Shown here: piece by piece, positions 36,872 to 49,269 of the stretch
How positions within the stretch are numbered: the first letter of the stretch is position 1
How the letters are laid out: each line of letters begins with the position of its first letter
Source of the DNA: Rhinopithecus roxellana
Lineage: Eukaryota; Chordata; Mammalia; Primates; Cercopithecidae
DNA length: 64,000 nt
Reading direction: 5' to 3'
Assembly: GCF_007565055.1 (NCBI RefSeq)
Contig: NC_044566.1
Span: 96,983,797-97,047,796, forward strand
Notes under the pieces: generated by a model
Databases searched by the model: none
The model's input: only the letters and a program-made list of their open reading frames with translations
Told to the model about the DNA's origin: nothing
Translations under genes and position numbers: made by a program

Positions 36872-37411
36872 TAATATGGCCTAGTTAGATTGATTTCTGC
36901 CACTTGGAAGTATACGAGCTCCAACTAATGCAAAAATGTAATATAATGTGACAACAGACTATCAACAGGGTTCCATGTCAGTGCCAAGAAAAAAACTCCT
37001 GACCCCTTCAATAGAATGACTCCTTAACCATGTCCTATAAATCTACTAGCAAGCACACAGAAATGGAGGCGGGAACATGGGGCCAAAGGTCAGCACAAGG
37101 TCAAGGAGGAACAATACCAATGGTTACCTAAACTCAGACTAACTATTAAACCTAATAATCAAAAAGTCACATATCTAGAAATTCAGTCAAAAACTGATTG
37201 CCTATCATGAACCAGCATGTTAATACAAATGGGTAGAGTCCTTGCACTAAAGAAGTCACAGTCCAGTGTCAATAGCTTTGCTCCCAACACAAAGACTTAT
37301 TTATGAGAAGTCAACATCTATTTACCAGGCCTGGGGGCATGGTGTTTTGTGACAAGAGCAGCGTTTTATTTATTTCGGGGTTTTTACACCCATCTATATC
37401 TCATGAAAAGA
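36872..37411. other. Unassigned intronic DNA
   Basis: No recognised family or gene. Confidence 0.5.
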
Positions 37412-37680
37412 TTATACTAATAGCTAATACTGACATAGTGCTTTACATATGCCAGACACTTTTGTAAGCACTTTACAAACACTAGCTCATGTAATCCTCA
37501 AAACTCTATAAGGTACGCCTTATTATTATCCCTGTTTCACAGATGAGCAAACTGAGACACAAAAAACTGGTAAGTTACTTTCCCCAGTCACACAGCTGGT
37601 AAGTAGCAGAACTGGGATACAAACCCAGAAATCTAAAGATCCACAATCTTAGCCACTACTTCATGCTGCTTTTAATAGTA
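37412..37680 (-). mobile_element. MIR SINE (nearly complete)
   Basis: Antisense MIR across nearly its whole length: 'agtgctttacatatgccaga', 'gtttcacagatgagcaaact', 'cccagtcacacagctggtaa', 'ggatacaaacccagaaatct', 'cttagccactacttcatgct'. Confidence 0.92.
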
Positions 37681-37695
37681 ATAAAGAAAAGAAAG

Positions 37696-37992
37696 GGCCA
37701 GGAACGGTGGCTCATCCCTGTAATCACAGTGCTTTAGGAGGCCAAGGGAGGAGGATTACTTGAGGCCAGGAGTTCGAGACCAGCCTGGGCAGCACAGTAA
37801 TACCCCATCGCCTCAAAAAATGAAAAAATTAGTCAGGCATGGTGGCAACCTTATAGCCCAAGCTACTCAGGTGACTGAGGCAGAAGGATCACTTGAGCCC
37901 AGGAGTTTGAGGCAGCAGTGAGCAATGATCACATAATTGCACTCCAGCCTGGATGACATAGACCAAACCTATCACTAGAAAAGAAAAAAAAG
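37696..37992 (+). mobile_element. Old Alu (AluJ-like)
   Basis: Heavily diverged dimeric Alu ending in 'agaaaagaaaaaaaaga'. aaagaaaagaaa-like sequence flanks it. Confidence 0.88.
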
Positions 37993-38089
37993 AACTATTA
38001 CATTAATAAAGAAAATAGAAAAGAAATTAAAAGTACACACATTTTCATACTTTTTTCATGTTATTATGTTTCTTTGTAGAACTTGACCG

Positions 38090-39070
38090 TAAGTATAGAA
38101 AATTGATCACTAAATGATACTATTTTGTGTCTTCTTTAACAGTGCCTAAAACATATCCTAATATGCTGCTCTTCATAATCATCATTTTAATGGGGGCATA
38201 ATATTACATCAGTTTGTTGTACCATAGTTCAACCATTCCCCTACCATCCAAATTCCTAGTTGTTCCACTTTTCCAATTTTTGGCCATTATAAATAATGGT
38301 GAAATGAATATATTAGTGCATATACCTTCTTTCTTTTCTTCTGTTGAATTATTTCCTTAGGATAAATTCCCAGAGGTGAGATTCCTGGTACAAACATCCA
38401 TGGGCAAGTTTTTGATTCCCAATGTATAGTCAGACTCCTTTCCAAAAACCAGCAATGGAAGATTCCAAATTTATAAATGAACCCATTTCACCACAATTTT
38501 ATGAGAAGTGAGTATTATATCTATGCTTTTTTTTTTTTTTTTTTTTTCTGAGATGCAGTTTCACTCTTGTTGCCCAGGCTGGAGTGCAATGGCGCAATCT
38601 CGGCTCACAGCAACCTCTGCCTCCTGGGTTCAAGCCATTCTCCTGCCTCAGCCTCTGGAGTAGATGGGATTACAGGCATGCGCCACCACACTCAGCTAAT
38701 TTTGTCTTTTTAGTAGAGATGGGGTTTCTCCATGTTGGTCAGGCTGGTCTCGAACTCCGGACCTCAGGTGATCTGCCCGCCTCAGCCTCCCAAAGTGCTG
38801 GGTTACAGGCGTGAGCCACCACACCTGGCCTATCTATGCTTTTTAATGTTTATTCATTTAGTAAGTGTAAGCTATCTTATTTTCTTAATTTATATTTTAC
38901 TTGTATTGCTTACAGATAAGGTTAATATTTTTCTAGTTATTTACTAAGGTTCTTAATGAAAAAATTGTACATAAGTTTTGCCCAATTATCTATTGAGAAT
39001 GTCGTGTTTTCTACCAGTTTGAATGCCTTTAAGAAAGTCAATAATCCTTTCCTGTCATACTCGGTGTGCA
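38090..39070. mobile_element. Old L1M 3' UTR-like remnant, split by an Alu
   Basis: Strings such as 'tttgttgtaccatagttcaac', 'ggccattataaataatggtg' and 'ttaggataaattcccagagg' are typical of diverged L1M 3' sequences read antisense. Family and extent are uncertain. Confidence 0.45.
38528..38830 (-). mobile_element. AluS
   Basis: Complete minus-strand Alu with a T-run and an exact duplicated target tatctatgctttt (from 38518 and from 38831). Confidence 0.94.
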
Positions 39071-39653
39071 TTTCCTCAATCTGTTTTTGGTGGGTGGGGT
39101 CGGGGGGTGCTTTCCAAAGTTCTAGAAAACAAGCCACTGAGCTCCTGCTCAGAGACACCTGGCCTCGGCTCTGAGTCTGGCTTCTCCCCATAGATGAGCC
39201 TGTGACCTTGAGGAGGCTGAGTTCGGCTCAAGAACAGGAGAGCTTGATGATTGTAAATATCTCCTTAAATTTAAGTGAATCCGTGTTTGTGTGACTCATC
39301 TTTGGATGGTGATTTAAGCCCTGAGCATAAACAGGCTTGAGGTCTAGCATCACCTGATCTCCTCGGATCTGGAGGAACACCATGAGGGCAGTGCCCACTG
39401 CAGCAGCCCGACACCCTTACCAAACCGGAAGTCCCCAAGACAGAAGAGAGCCGTTGGAATCCACATCTGCTCCTGCTCTATGTGACCTCCCCACTCCAAT
39501 AAAACCCTGCATCCCTGACTAAATAAACTAGGAACATCAACTAATCCTACCATGGAATGTGTGTCTGTGGTATTCCTGCCAACACAAACCCACAGACACC
39601 CCCCACCCCATCCTCCTCTTCTTCATTTTATTTATGTTGTCTTCACTATACAT
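39071..39653. other. Unassigned, possible old LTR near 39130-39530
   Basis: 'ccactccaataaaaccctgc' near 39490-39509 looks like an LTR polyadenylation region, but no clear LTR start is visible. No gene was recognised. Confidence 0.35.
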
Positions 39654-39670
39654 GTTTCACTATTTATTTG

Positions 39671-40040
39671 TGTGAGGCAGGAACCTAGACCCAACATGGT
39701 GGTATCACCCGATATGGCAGGTCCTTTGTTAGGACTTCCCACCCTTCACTTCCTGCTAAGACTTTTAGCACGCGAAAAAAGCCCGCGCCCGCCAAAAACA
39801 CCCCGCTCTGCGCAAACTCCTGGACACGTCATTCCTCAGATATCGAAACCTAACTCAGGAAACCGAAACCTACAGACTCCACCTACCTCACCCTATAAAA
39901 GGCCCCTGATGCCTGCCCCGCGCACGACTTCCTGGGCCCTCTTTCTAGAGGACCAGTGAACCTCACGTGCGAGCCCAATAAAGCCTACCTCTGTTCTCAT
40001 CTGCCTCCTGTCTTCTTGCTGGGCTCCCCATTACATTACA
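39671..40040 (+). mobile_element. Solitary ERV LTR, structurally complete
   Basis: A 370-bp LTR beginning tgtgaggcagg and ending ttaca, with an exact 5-bp target duplication atttg at 39666-39670 and 40041-40045. U3 is CpG-rich, a TATA box (ctataaaag) lies at 39893-39901, and the polyadenylation signal aataaa is at 39978-39983. It interrupts the A-tail side of a minus-strand Alu. No internal retroviral genes are present, so it arose by LTR-LTR recombination or lost its interior. Subfamily not recognised. Confidence 0.9.
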
Positions 40041-40045
40041 ATTTG

Positions 40046-40351
40046 TTTGTTTGGTGAAACAGAGTCTTGTTCTGTCCCCCAGGCTGCGGTGCAGTGGTGT
40101 GATCTCAGCTCACTGCAACCTCCAACTCCTGGGCTCAAGAGATTCTCCTACCTCAGCCTCCTGAGTAGCTGGGACCACAAGTGCACACCACCAGCTGGGC
40201 TAAAATACATATATATATATGTATATATATATTTTAGAGATGGGTTTTTATCATGTTGCCCAAGCTGGTCTCAAACTCCTGGATTAGAGCATTCCGCCCG
40301 CCTCAGTCTCCCAAAGTACTGGGACTATAGGTGTGAGCCACTGCATCTGGC
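40046..40351 (-). mobile_element. Older Alu, host of the solitary LTR
   Basis: A minus-strand Alu with an (AT)n expansion in its middle (40206-40233). Its target duplication is tgtttcactattta at 39653-39666 and tgtttcaccattta from 40353, so the LTR at 39671 lies between the upstream duplication and the Alu body. Confidence 0.9.
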
Positions 40352-40366
40352 CTGTTTCACCATTTA

Positions 40367-41690
40367 AATATAGATAAATCTTTCATGTTTTCCCTTGTAC
40401 TTCCTTTTATCCCTTAACACACTAGAAACATTCATTTTTTCCAAGGAACGCAAGTATGCCCAATTTTACATTATCCCAAAGCTTATATTATTTTTTTTAA
40501 CTATTGAATTCATGTGGGACACAGGTTGTTAACAGAATTACGTGATACAGATCTAAAAGAGTTTGCTGTGTTTCTAAACACTGTGGGAAACTGGTTATTA
40601 AATGAGCATTCCTTTCCCTAACATTCTGTAAGGACTACTATATCACACATTCAATTCATAAATGTAATTGTATCTATTTCTGGGGCTTTCTGTCCTATTT
40701 ATGTATACTTCGAGCTATGCATCCAGAGATGTAGTTTTAATTTTGTTTCCAACATGATTTATATCTGGGACCAACTCTACCTCATCACTTTTCTTCTTCA
40801 GGAATACTGAGGGTATCCTATTTTTTTCCAAAACATTTTAGAATGATTTTGTCAAAAAAGGACTAGTAATTTTTTCTTAAATTTATAAATTGTAAATTTT
40901 TACAATGTGGTTTCTTCCATTCAGAAAACATTTGTCTATTCATTCGAGCCTCAGTTTATCTCCAATGAAATCTGTTGTTCTCTTTATGTAGGTCACAGTC
41001 ATCCCTAATGAAGCTTATTCCCACATATTTTATATCTTTGTCACTATAGTGAATGAGATCTTTTCATTATATTCTCTAGTTGCTTACTGCTGATATACCA
41101 AAATCTCTGTTTCATACAGTGGATGTGAAAAAGTCCTTTGGAGAATACTCCTGTGTCTTCTGCAAAACTATTGTGGAAACACTGTTCAGGATGTCATCGC
41201 ATGTCTCTTTAAGCAAAAAATTCCTTCCAGAGGTCAGAAAAAAAGGAATGTTTTTTTTCTGAGACAAATTTAACCCAGTGACAAGGGTTCTCTGTTTAGT
41301 TATTTGCCTTAGCAGCCAAGATATTAAAAGCTTAAGTTCCTCTTTAACTGCCAAAAGGAATTATACCTAGATATCTGGCACACATATTTTTCTGTTCCTT
41401 TTCATTGGTTTTGGTTTTACTCATATTTTTAACCGTCTTATTTTAATTCTGCAGTCCTCCTCAAATTGTCTTTGGAAGTAGGCAGTTAGCCTTAGAAGGT
41501 TATGTGCCTTAATATGCACATTCAGAAGTAATTAAGTTATATGATAATTGAATAGTATTGTTCATCTGTTCTTAATTATATATGCTTAAAAAGGAGTAAT
41601 CAACCTTTTTCCTTCAGGACACATTGTAAATCTACCCCCTTTGTATCTCACTCAAGAAAGCATTATAGAACATGGGAGTGATCCTGCATG
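40367..41690. other. Unassigned T-rich intronic DNA
   Basis: No recognised gene or repeat. Short ORFs at 41080-41354 lack features. Confidence 0.5.
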
Positions 41691-41702
41691 GTCAACTTGA
41701 AT

Positions 41703-42012
41703 TTTTTTTTTTTTTTTTTTTTTTGAGACGGAGTCTCGCTCTGTCACCCAGGCTGGAGTGCAGTGGCCAGACCTCAGCTCACTGCAAGCTCCGCCTCCCG
41801 GGTCCACGCCATTCTCCTGCCTCAGCTTCCCGAGTAGCTGGGACTACAGGCGCCCGCCACCTCACCCGGCTTATTTTTTTTTTTTTTATTTTTTAGTAGA
41901 GACGGGGTTTCACCGGGTTAGCCAGGATGGTCTCGATCTCCTGACCTCGTGATCCGCCCGTCTCGGCCTCCCAAAGTGCTGGGATTACAGGCTTGAGCCA
42001 CCGCACCCGGCC
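41703..42012 (-). mobile_element. AluY (AluYR-like)
   Basis: Complete minus-strand young Alu with duplicated target cttgaatttt (about 41695-41704; ttgaatttt from 42013). Confidence 0.95.
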
Positions 42013-42329
42013 TTGAATTTTAATTTATTTTTTAAAATAAGCATTTTTCATAAACCATGGTACTTCTAATATTTTTAATAATAAATCACTTACATCTTTA
42101 GACTAGTCAATGTGTAGCAAACAGCATGTCATCAAGACACACCAGGACATAAATGAGGGAAGAACAGTGAGCAAATGATCTGGGAAAAGTTCCTTGAAAA
42201 GGTAAAGTTGTGCACAGTGCCTGAATTACTGCTTCTAAAGTCTTCACCATACCCCTCAAGGAAAATTAACCACTCCTTATTCTGAATTCTGATGGCCCTT
42301 TATAATTAAACCATTTCCTCCAAAAAGGT

Positions 42330-42752
42330 TGATACAGTTTGGATATCTGTCCCCTCCAAATCTCATGTTGAAATGTGATCCCCTGTGTTCAAGGTGGGGC
42401 CTGGAGGGAGGTGTCTGGGTCACGGGAATGAGTCCCTCATGAATGGCTTGGTGTCCTCCGCATGGTCACGAGTGAGTCTCTCTCTGTTAGTTTACAAGAG
42501 AGCTAGTTGTTTAAAGGAACTTGGCACCTCCTCCTCTTTCTCTTGCTCCCTCTCTTGCCATGTGATGTGCCTGCTCCCCCTTTGCCTTCTGCCACAATTG
42601 TAAGCTTCCTGAGGTCTCACCAGAAGCCAAGCAGAAGCTAGTGCCATGCTTATACAGCCAGCAGAAAGAACTGTGAGCCAAATAAACGTCTCTTCTTTAA
42701 AATTATTCAGCCTCACATACTCCTTTACAGCAACACAAAATGGACTAATTCA
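42330..42752 (+). mobile_element. MaLR solitary LTR (MST-type)
   Basis: It starts tgatacagtttggatatctg and contains 'aaggtggggcctggaggga', 'tcatgaatggcttggtgtcc' and 'gagccaaataaacgtctctt', ending in 'aaaatggactaattca'. Confidence 0.93.
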
Positions 42753-43789
42753 GAAGCCTCTCCCACTCCAGCTATGCTCTGCCTCTGTGCTTTGCAGCTC
42801 TGTGCCCACACCACGGCACATCCCTCACTGCATACTGGAGGCTGCCCATTACAAGTTCATTGAGAAAAAAGACAATAGCTGATTCACCTTTTTATTTCCA
42901 ATACCCAGTCCAGTACCCAGCACTTCCAACCTGCTCACATCATAGCTTAGATAGTGGTTCACATTGCCCAGGATATGCCATATTACTGAACACTAGATGT
43001 CAGGACTTAATAAACAATTGATGGAGGTGCACAGCTCACCATCTGCACCTTTGTATCCCAGCTATCTTGGGCCACTTTTGGATCTTCATTTCTAGGCCTT
43101 TCCTTCATCCCCTTTGACTTCCCTGATACCTCAAAGTCACTAACACCACTGCAACTTGTTGTACTTTCTCTAACACTTCTCCAGAACAGAACAAATGGAT
43201 ATCAGATTCTGATACATGTAAGTAGCTTTCTAAATGTGGAGAATCAAGCTTTAGACAACACACAGGCCAATCTGTGAATGAGTTCCCTTGCACACATAAG
43301 GAATGCATAACCTTTTGGAAACTGTAATAATTATCCTCTAATGTATCCTTCTTCCAGCCCATCTCATCAAAACCACAAGTGGTTTCAAATAGTCTAACCC
43401 ATTTTTATGAATGTGAGTTGCCTCCTCAAGAAACCTCTATTTCCCAGAAACCTATCCACTCACACACTGACATATGATCTGCTGAGTCATAGTTGGTTTC
43501 CAGACACTAGGGCCCAGCTCACATCCAATAGTCAGGCTCTATTCGCTGTGAGGTCATCTGTCTACTGGAAAATCTCATGTATCTGACAATGCTTGTGACA
43601 AAACTGTCCTTCACCAAAGATTAAAATTTAAAAATGCCTTTAGATAGCCAACTTTACAAATACTGTCCATGCTTCTGCTTTCTCCCCGATAAAGAATGAA
43701 TGCTGAACAAAATTTAACCATTTCTTGTTGACTATGATAGAGTTAAATATAAACATAGATATAATATAGATAAAGATCCAGATGATACA
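42753..43789. other. Unassigned intronic DNA
   Basis: No recognised gene or transposon. Confidence 0.5.
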
Positions 43790-43867
43790 GAGATAGATAG
43801 ATATAGAGATAGAGATAGAGATAGAGATAGAGATAGAGATAGAGATAGAGATAGAGATAGAGATAGG
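43790..43867. repeat. (AGAGAT)n hexanucleotide microsatellite
   Basis: About ten near-perfect agagat units after a short gata run. The minus-strand Ser-Ile repeat ORF across it is a by-product. Confidence 0.97.
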
Positions 43868-44149
43868 AGTAGATGTCACAGATTTAACCTTTCATGGAAT
43901 GTTGCCCTGTGACCTCCTTACTCTCCTGGAGTTCCCATGCACCTGATGGGATACTGAAGGATGAGAAGCTTTTTACCCTTCTCTACAGAGCAGGATTCAG
44001 GTTCTTCTAATACTTTCTTTAACTTCCTGTGGCTACTTCTTTTCTATCTTTCTTATTTTGTATTTTCTGCTCTCTTCTCTGCCCTTTATTCCTTTCCTTC
44101 CCACAGTCCTGTAATACTGAACAGCTTAGAAGTCTGACTCGTGGAAGAA

Positions 44150-45085
44150 AGAAAAATTATATTCCCACAGTCTTCTGGAGCACATGTCATATCACTGTCA
44201 CCCTTCACTCCTGGAGCTAGCACTGTGGACCTCCTGATCTACAGCACCAGGAGGTCCAACTCTACATTCCTCTCCAACTCTACTTTTATCATCATTTTTG
44301 ACATGAATATTCTCATGGATAACCCATCCAACACCTTGTCCCGACCATTCTCCCAGTTTCTTAGCTCCAACGATCACTCACTGCCCCATCTCAGGCAGCC
44401 ATTTATAGAGACCATACAAGGAATAGTCTCCACTCCAGCATCTCAATTTCAAACACCCTTTTCTTTGACCATTATCTCCTATAGTCCAGCACACTTATAT
44501 CAACTCTCCAGCACTCCTACTCCTACAACCTCCATACTATCATCAACCTTAATATATAATATTGACCCTACCACTTTTCTTATTATCTATCACCTACCCT
44601 CATATCCTCGCTTATCTCCCAATCAGCCTAAATGACATGATCTGGCACTAAAATGCTCCCTTGCAAATATCCATAACTCCCTTGCTACTCACTGGGTAAA
44701 ACGCCAGTGCTGGTTAAACCCAATTGTGTAATTTTTCCTCTACCCAAACAGTTAAATGTTACTGAAGAAAATTACAGAACCATTCTAACTGGACTGATTT
44801 CAAATGTATAATCACAGATCTCAAAACAGAACTCAGTACTGCCAGACAACTTACTTCCCTAGGAAATGTGTTTTCCCAACTTCTAAGATAATTATTCACA
44901 TCTCTGCTCTTCTCAAATTTCCGACATTTCTTCCCTTTCCTCAGGACTCTCAGCTAATGACCTTGCTTTGTACTTCACAGAGAAAAGAGATGTAATCAGA
45001 TTAGAACGATCTCATCTTTCAACTATCAATTCCACCAACCATCCTGTATCTGTACTCAAATACACTGCCTTCATTTTGGTTAAAA
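44150..45085 (+). mobile_element. Ancient L2 LINE ORF2 fragment (endonuclease region)
   Basis: A translated stretch within 44141-44635 reads FDMNILMDNPSNTL, then SSNDHSLPHL, matching the CR1/L2 endonuclease motif (GDFNIH..DNPS..., then the SSN/S-L region). The downstream nucleotides follow L2 ORF2 wording ('ctaatgaccttgctttgtac', 'cttcacagagaaaagagatg', 'tgtactcaaatacactgcc'). 164 codons happen to remain open. The leading Gly of GDFN is replaced by Phe, and the element is a dead fragment. The identification rests on motif memory rather than alignment. Confidence 0.72.
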
Positions 45086-46029
45086 AGGGAAGAAGATAGA
45101 TGAGATACTTCCTGTGCTCTGTGATCAGACTGTCTCTTATCTTCTTAAAAATATCACCCTACTTTGTTTTTTCATTTTTGTTAGTGTTCATATCTGGCTC
45201 AGGGTCTCTCACAAGGCTGCTGTCTATAAAGAGCTGACTGGGGCCGAAGGATCCTTTTCCAAGCTCACTCACACTGCTGTTGGAAGGAGGTTTCAACTTC
45301 TTGCCAAGTAGGTTTCTCTATAGTGCTGCTGAGAACACAGTTTTCCCCAGAGTAAGTGGAGAGCGAGAGAGCAAGAGACAGAGAACATGTACACCGAAAC
45401 AAAAGCCACAGTCCTTTTATAACCTAAACTCGGAAGGGGCATCTCATCTCCTCTTTGGTTGTGCTCTATTCATTAGAATCAAGTCATTAAAGCCAATACT
45501 GGGCATGAAGGGATGCATGACGCTTCACCTCTTGAAGGAAAGAGTATCAAAGAATTTACTGGATGTATTAATACTTTAACAACTACTACTATTTAAGAGT
45601 TTAAAGTAATTCCAAATTTCATATTGAATCAAAAATAATTTCCTCAGTCTAGCATATTTTCAGAGCCCTCTATATACAGCTCTACAACCAACCCAATATC
45701 ACCCCATCACTTCAGTCAATACGAACCCTTTATTGCCTGCCTTGTTCATTCATGCAAACGCCTTCTTCAGCACTTTTTTAAATCTGATTACAATACCAGG
45801 AATTAACTTAAATGTTGTGATGTAAATATTTCCAAGTCATTTTGTCCATGACGTACATAACTATGATTTCATTCTTTGCGAGCCAGGACCAAGTCTCTAC
45901 TCAATTTGTATTCTTCACAGGGCCTGGTATTGGGCTATATATAAGCATGAATGAACCAATCAATCTAGTTAGCAACAGAAAGAAAATAATTTCAAAATTA
46001 AACAGTATTATATCTCTCTTGCCAACCAT
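45086..46029. other. Unassigned intronic DNA
   Basis: No recognised gene or clear repeat family. Confidence 0.5.
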
Positions 46030-46047
46030 TCAATGTTTTATAACATT

Positions 46048-46349
46048 ACTTATTTTTATTTCATTTTTGAGACAGATTCTCACTCTGTCACCAGGGCTGG
46101 AGTGCAGTGGCGCAATTTCAGCTCACTGTAACTTCCGCCTCCCAGGCTCAAGTGATTATCCTGGCTCAGCCTCCACCTAGCTGGGACTACAGGCTCCCAC
46201 CACAATGCCTGGATAATTTTTGTACTTTTAGTAGAGACAGGGTTTCACCATGTTGGCCAGGCTGGTCTCAAACTCCTGACCTCAAGTGATCTGCCCACCT
46301 CAGCCTCCCAAAGTACTGGCATTACAAGTGTAAGCCACCGTGCCTGGTC
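46048..46349 (-). mobile_element. AluS
   Basis: Minus-strand Alu with duplicated target tataacattactta (from 46035 and from 46350). Confidence 0.93.
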
Positions 46350-46799
46350 TATAACATTACTTAAATTGTAAGGAATTGTCTGTGTCAGGTTTTGCTGGGT
46401 TTCACAGCTGTAAACCCTTCCCTTCTCTCCCTCCCTCCTCCTCCTTCCATGTCCTTCCACAGCTTAAAACCATTTGACTTGGAGACTTGATCCCACTCCA
46501 ATCTCTCAAACCAATCCACGATCCTCATCATGGGTGTGAGAGCACAAATTACTCTGATCCTGTGTCTAGTCTCAGTTCGACTTTGCACCTGTACTCTGAT
46601 CACCGGCTTCTGCACTTTTCTTTTTTTTGTTTTTTTTTTTTTTTCTTCTCTCTTTTTTCCCCCCACCTTTGCGACTTTGGTTAATTACATTATTTGTCCT
46701 GGGCAAATAATTACATTATTTGGCCTGTACATTATTATGTTCTTTCCAATCTTGATAACTGTTTTAAGGATACCCAGGATTTGTTTTAGTCTGGTACAG
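46350..46799. other. Unassigned intronic DNA
   Basis: Contains a T-rich tract at 46617-46660. No gene recognised. Confidence 0.5.
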
Positions 46800-47345
46800 T
46801 AAGACAAGCAGACAAAGAAACAACCATCATGAAGGAAGAAGGATTTCATGCTCCCTGGGAGATCCCTGGAAATGAGAGGCAAGCCACACCACACCAGGAC
46901 ACAAAGGGAAGCACGGGGTCAGTCAGGAAGCAGAGGGAGAGGGGAAAACACGGCCAAGAGCCTTTATTGTGGTTTCCATGGAAAGAAACCAGTGAGACAG
47001 GGTAAGCAGGTTTAGGACTGGCCAGTTTGAATCATTTCAGCAGGCCCTGAGGCAGTTGTCTGGTGTGGGCTCTTGATTGGTTGGTTTGCATATGAAAAGT
47101 ATGCTGGAAGGTGAGTCATTTACTAACTCAAGTAATTAGTTAACCCTAGGAAAGGCAATCCCTTCAGAGTCAGCAAGGCCCCAAATGTCAAAGTGTGAAA
47201 ATCACAACGTGAATCTTAGGGTTTTCTATCAGCTTACTGACATTCCTCCAAGACTTACCCCAGCCCAGGAGTTCCATATATTCTAGATCTCCAGCCATGG
47301 AAATCTGTCATATCCTGGAGTTGATCGCTACGAGGCTTCACATAT
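46800..47345 (-). mobile_element. Possible solitary LTR
   Basis: On the minus strand a CCACAATAAAGGCTCTTGGCC block (polyadenylation signal at 46968-46963) is followed by a pyrimidine-rich U5-like segment and preceded by 'aaccaaccaatcaagagccc' (CCAAT-type). LTR-like, but both ends and the family are undetermined. Confidence 0.45.
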
Positions 47346-48104
47346 GAAAACCAGCTCATTAAGAAACAAATATTATTCTGCCAGTAGATCTTATTGCAAT
47401 GCAAACTTTAGATTCTGGAAGATTTTATTTTCTATTCTAAAGTAACTTCTTGCTTTCTTTGTAATTAACTGCAAAACCAAGTACATATAGAACAATTCAA
47501 CAGTTAAATCAGAAATTTTCATTTTCTTGAATGAAGAAAAATTACAATCTCAGGTCACTTTCAGGACATATTAACCTGTAGCTATAATTTACCTCTATTA
47601 TATACGTCATGAACACAAAATTTAAATTTTCTCAAAAGCGCAAAGCAATGGAAAACAACAACAACAACTTTCAAACCTTGATCTATGCCAAATCCCTAGG
47701 AGGAAAAAAGGTTTCCTGATGGTCTAAGGGAAAGATTGATGCACTTAGATAAGTCATTTATCTTATAGAATGTCCTGTTTTAAAAGGAACTGCTCATTAC
47801 TCTAACAAGTTGTTGAGCTAAATGTGTATTTTGAATATTTTCAACTTCATCTTTGTCATTTCAGTGTTTTGAAATGCTCTATAAAAGCTGAATTACATAT
47901 TCATTGCATTTTCAAAATCCAACTTTCATTCCTTACGTCAATATAAATTTAAATTTGTATAGCACAGTACTGTAAAATTTACGAAGTGCCTTCATAGTCA
48001 TTTTCTCACCCCACAACTCCAAAACACAGGATACAGGGCACACATTCTTATCCAAATTGTCTAATAAATTAATAACTTTATTTATGCTTGCTTCATTCTT
48101 CCAT
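47346..48104. other. Unassigned intronic DNA
   Basis: AT-rich and mostly unique-looking. Carries a short (ACA)n run near 47654-47668. Confidence 0.5.
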
Positions 48105-48240
48105 TTATTCAGTCAACATCTGTTTGACAGCCATTATGCACCAGGCACTGCTTTAGGCACTGATGATACAGAGGAGACCACAAACTCACCATGCTCAGGA
48201 AACTGATACGTTGGCAGGAAGTGATATAATAAATAAGTGA
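48105..48240 (-). mobile_element. L2 3' end fragment
   Basis: Antisense L2 terminus: 'tttattcagtcaacatctgt', 'attatgcaccaggcactgct', 'ttaggcactgatgatacaga'. Confidence 0.72.
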
Positions 48241-49090
48241 ACAAGTAAGGGAGGAAGCCCAGATTCAAACCCTGGTTGCCTGATTACAAATTTAGAGCTC
48301 TTTTTTGGATACCACTCTGCCTAATTATCCAGTGCACAAGTTCTCTTTGCCATGAATTTGGTAGTTTGATTTCTTCTTGGACTCATCTCTCTTTAGGTTT
48401 CATAAAGGTCTCAGATTTTTCCTAAACTCTGAAGTAACTCTGTTATCAACTGTCAAAACATTATTTAATAACCATCATTTTCGGGGCACTACCGTAAACG
48501 GTTAGGGAAAACCAGCCCCTCCACCCCGCTTCTCAAAAAAGAGAATCATGGATTTTAAAATTAGTTTTAAAAAGAAAACACATATATGCCAAGAAAAAAA
48601 CACATACCGATAAAATGTTAAAGTACAAATTAATATCCTGCAAGAGTACACTCACTGAATTATTAGCAGTTGTCCGCCTACACAGTGTTTCTATAGGACT
48701 GCACTTCAAATTACTCCCTTTGCCTGTTTTCCATCTCATACCGCTCACTAGTAAGTTAACTTGTTCCATGTATCATTAGTAATTCATGACTTGCGTGCGA
48801 AAGTGCAGGGACAGCACTACTACAGACCTAATACAATGAATATCTTATTAGGAAGAAATTAACCAATGAATTGTCGCCAATCAATAGGTGTTGAAGAGAA
48901 AATTACAATGATAGTAAAGCCTAAATAATTTATACACAATATTGATTTTTTCATTACATTAATTATTCTTTATAGCACACATAAGGAACTTGGAGAATAA
49001 AACCTTCAAAGCAAAGAAATTATCTGCAGTGGTATTTTAGGCCTAAGTCTGAATTTAAAAGACAAAGAATGGTCCATGAGAGTTCACAAT
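48241..49090. other. Unassigned intronic DNA
   Basis: No recognised gene or family. Confidence 0.5.
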
Positions 49091-49269
49091 TTTTTTTTCT
49101 TTTCTTTTTTTTTTTTTTTTTTTGAGACAGTCTCATTCTGTCACCCAGGCTGGAGTGCAGTGGCCCAATATTGGCTCACTGCAACCTCTGCCTCCTGGGT
49201 TCAAGCGATTCTCCTGCCCCAGCCTCTCAAGTAACTGGGACTACAGGCCCCCACCACCACGCCCAGCTA
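49091..49269 (-). mobile_element. Truncated Alu
   Basis: A T-run then antisense Alu up to 'ccaccaccacgcccagctag', where it stops abruptly. The rest of the element is missing. Confidence 0.9.

Noticed and set aside
39130..39530. Possible LTR with a ccaataaaaccctgc signal
   Set aside because: No clear start, TATA box or target duplication could be found, so only a note was kept in the unassigned stretch.
43790..43867. Regularly spaced short repeats considered as a CRISPR-like array
   Set aside because: The units are contiguous without spacers, and the sequence is primate. It is a microsatellite.
43640..43879. ORF with a Ser-Ile repeat protein
   Set aside because: A direct translation of the (AGAGAT)n microsatellite.
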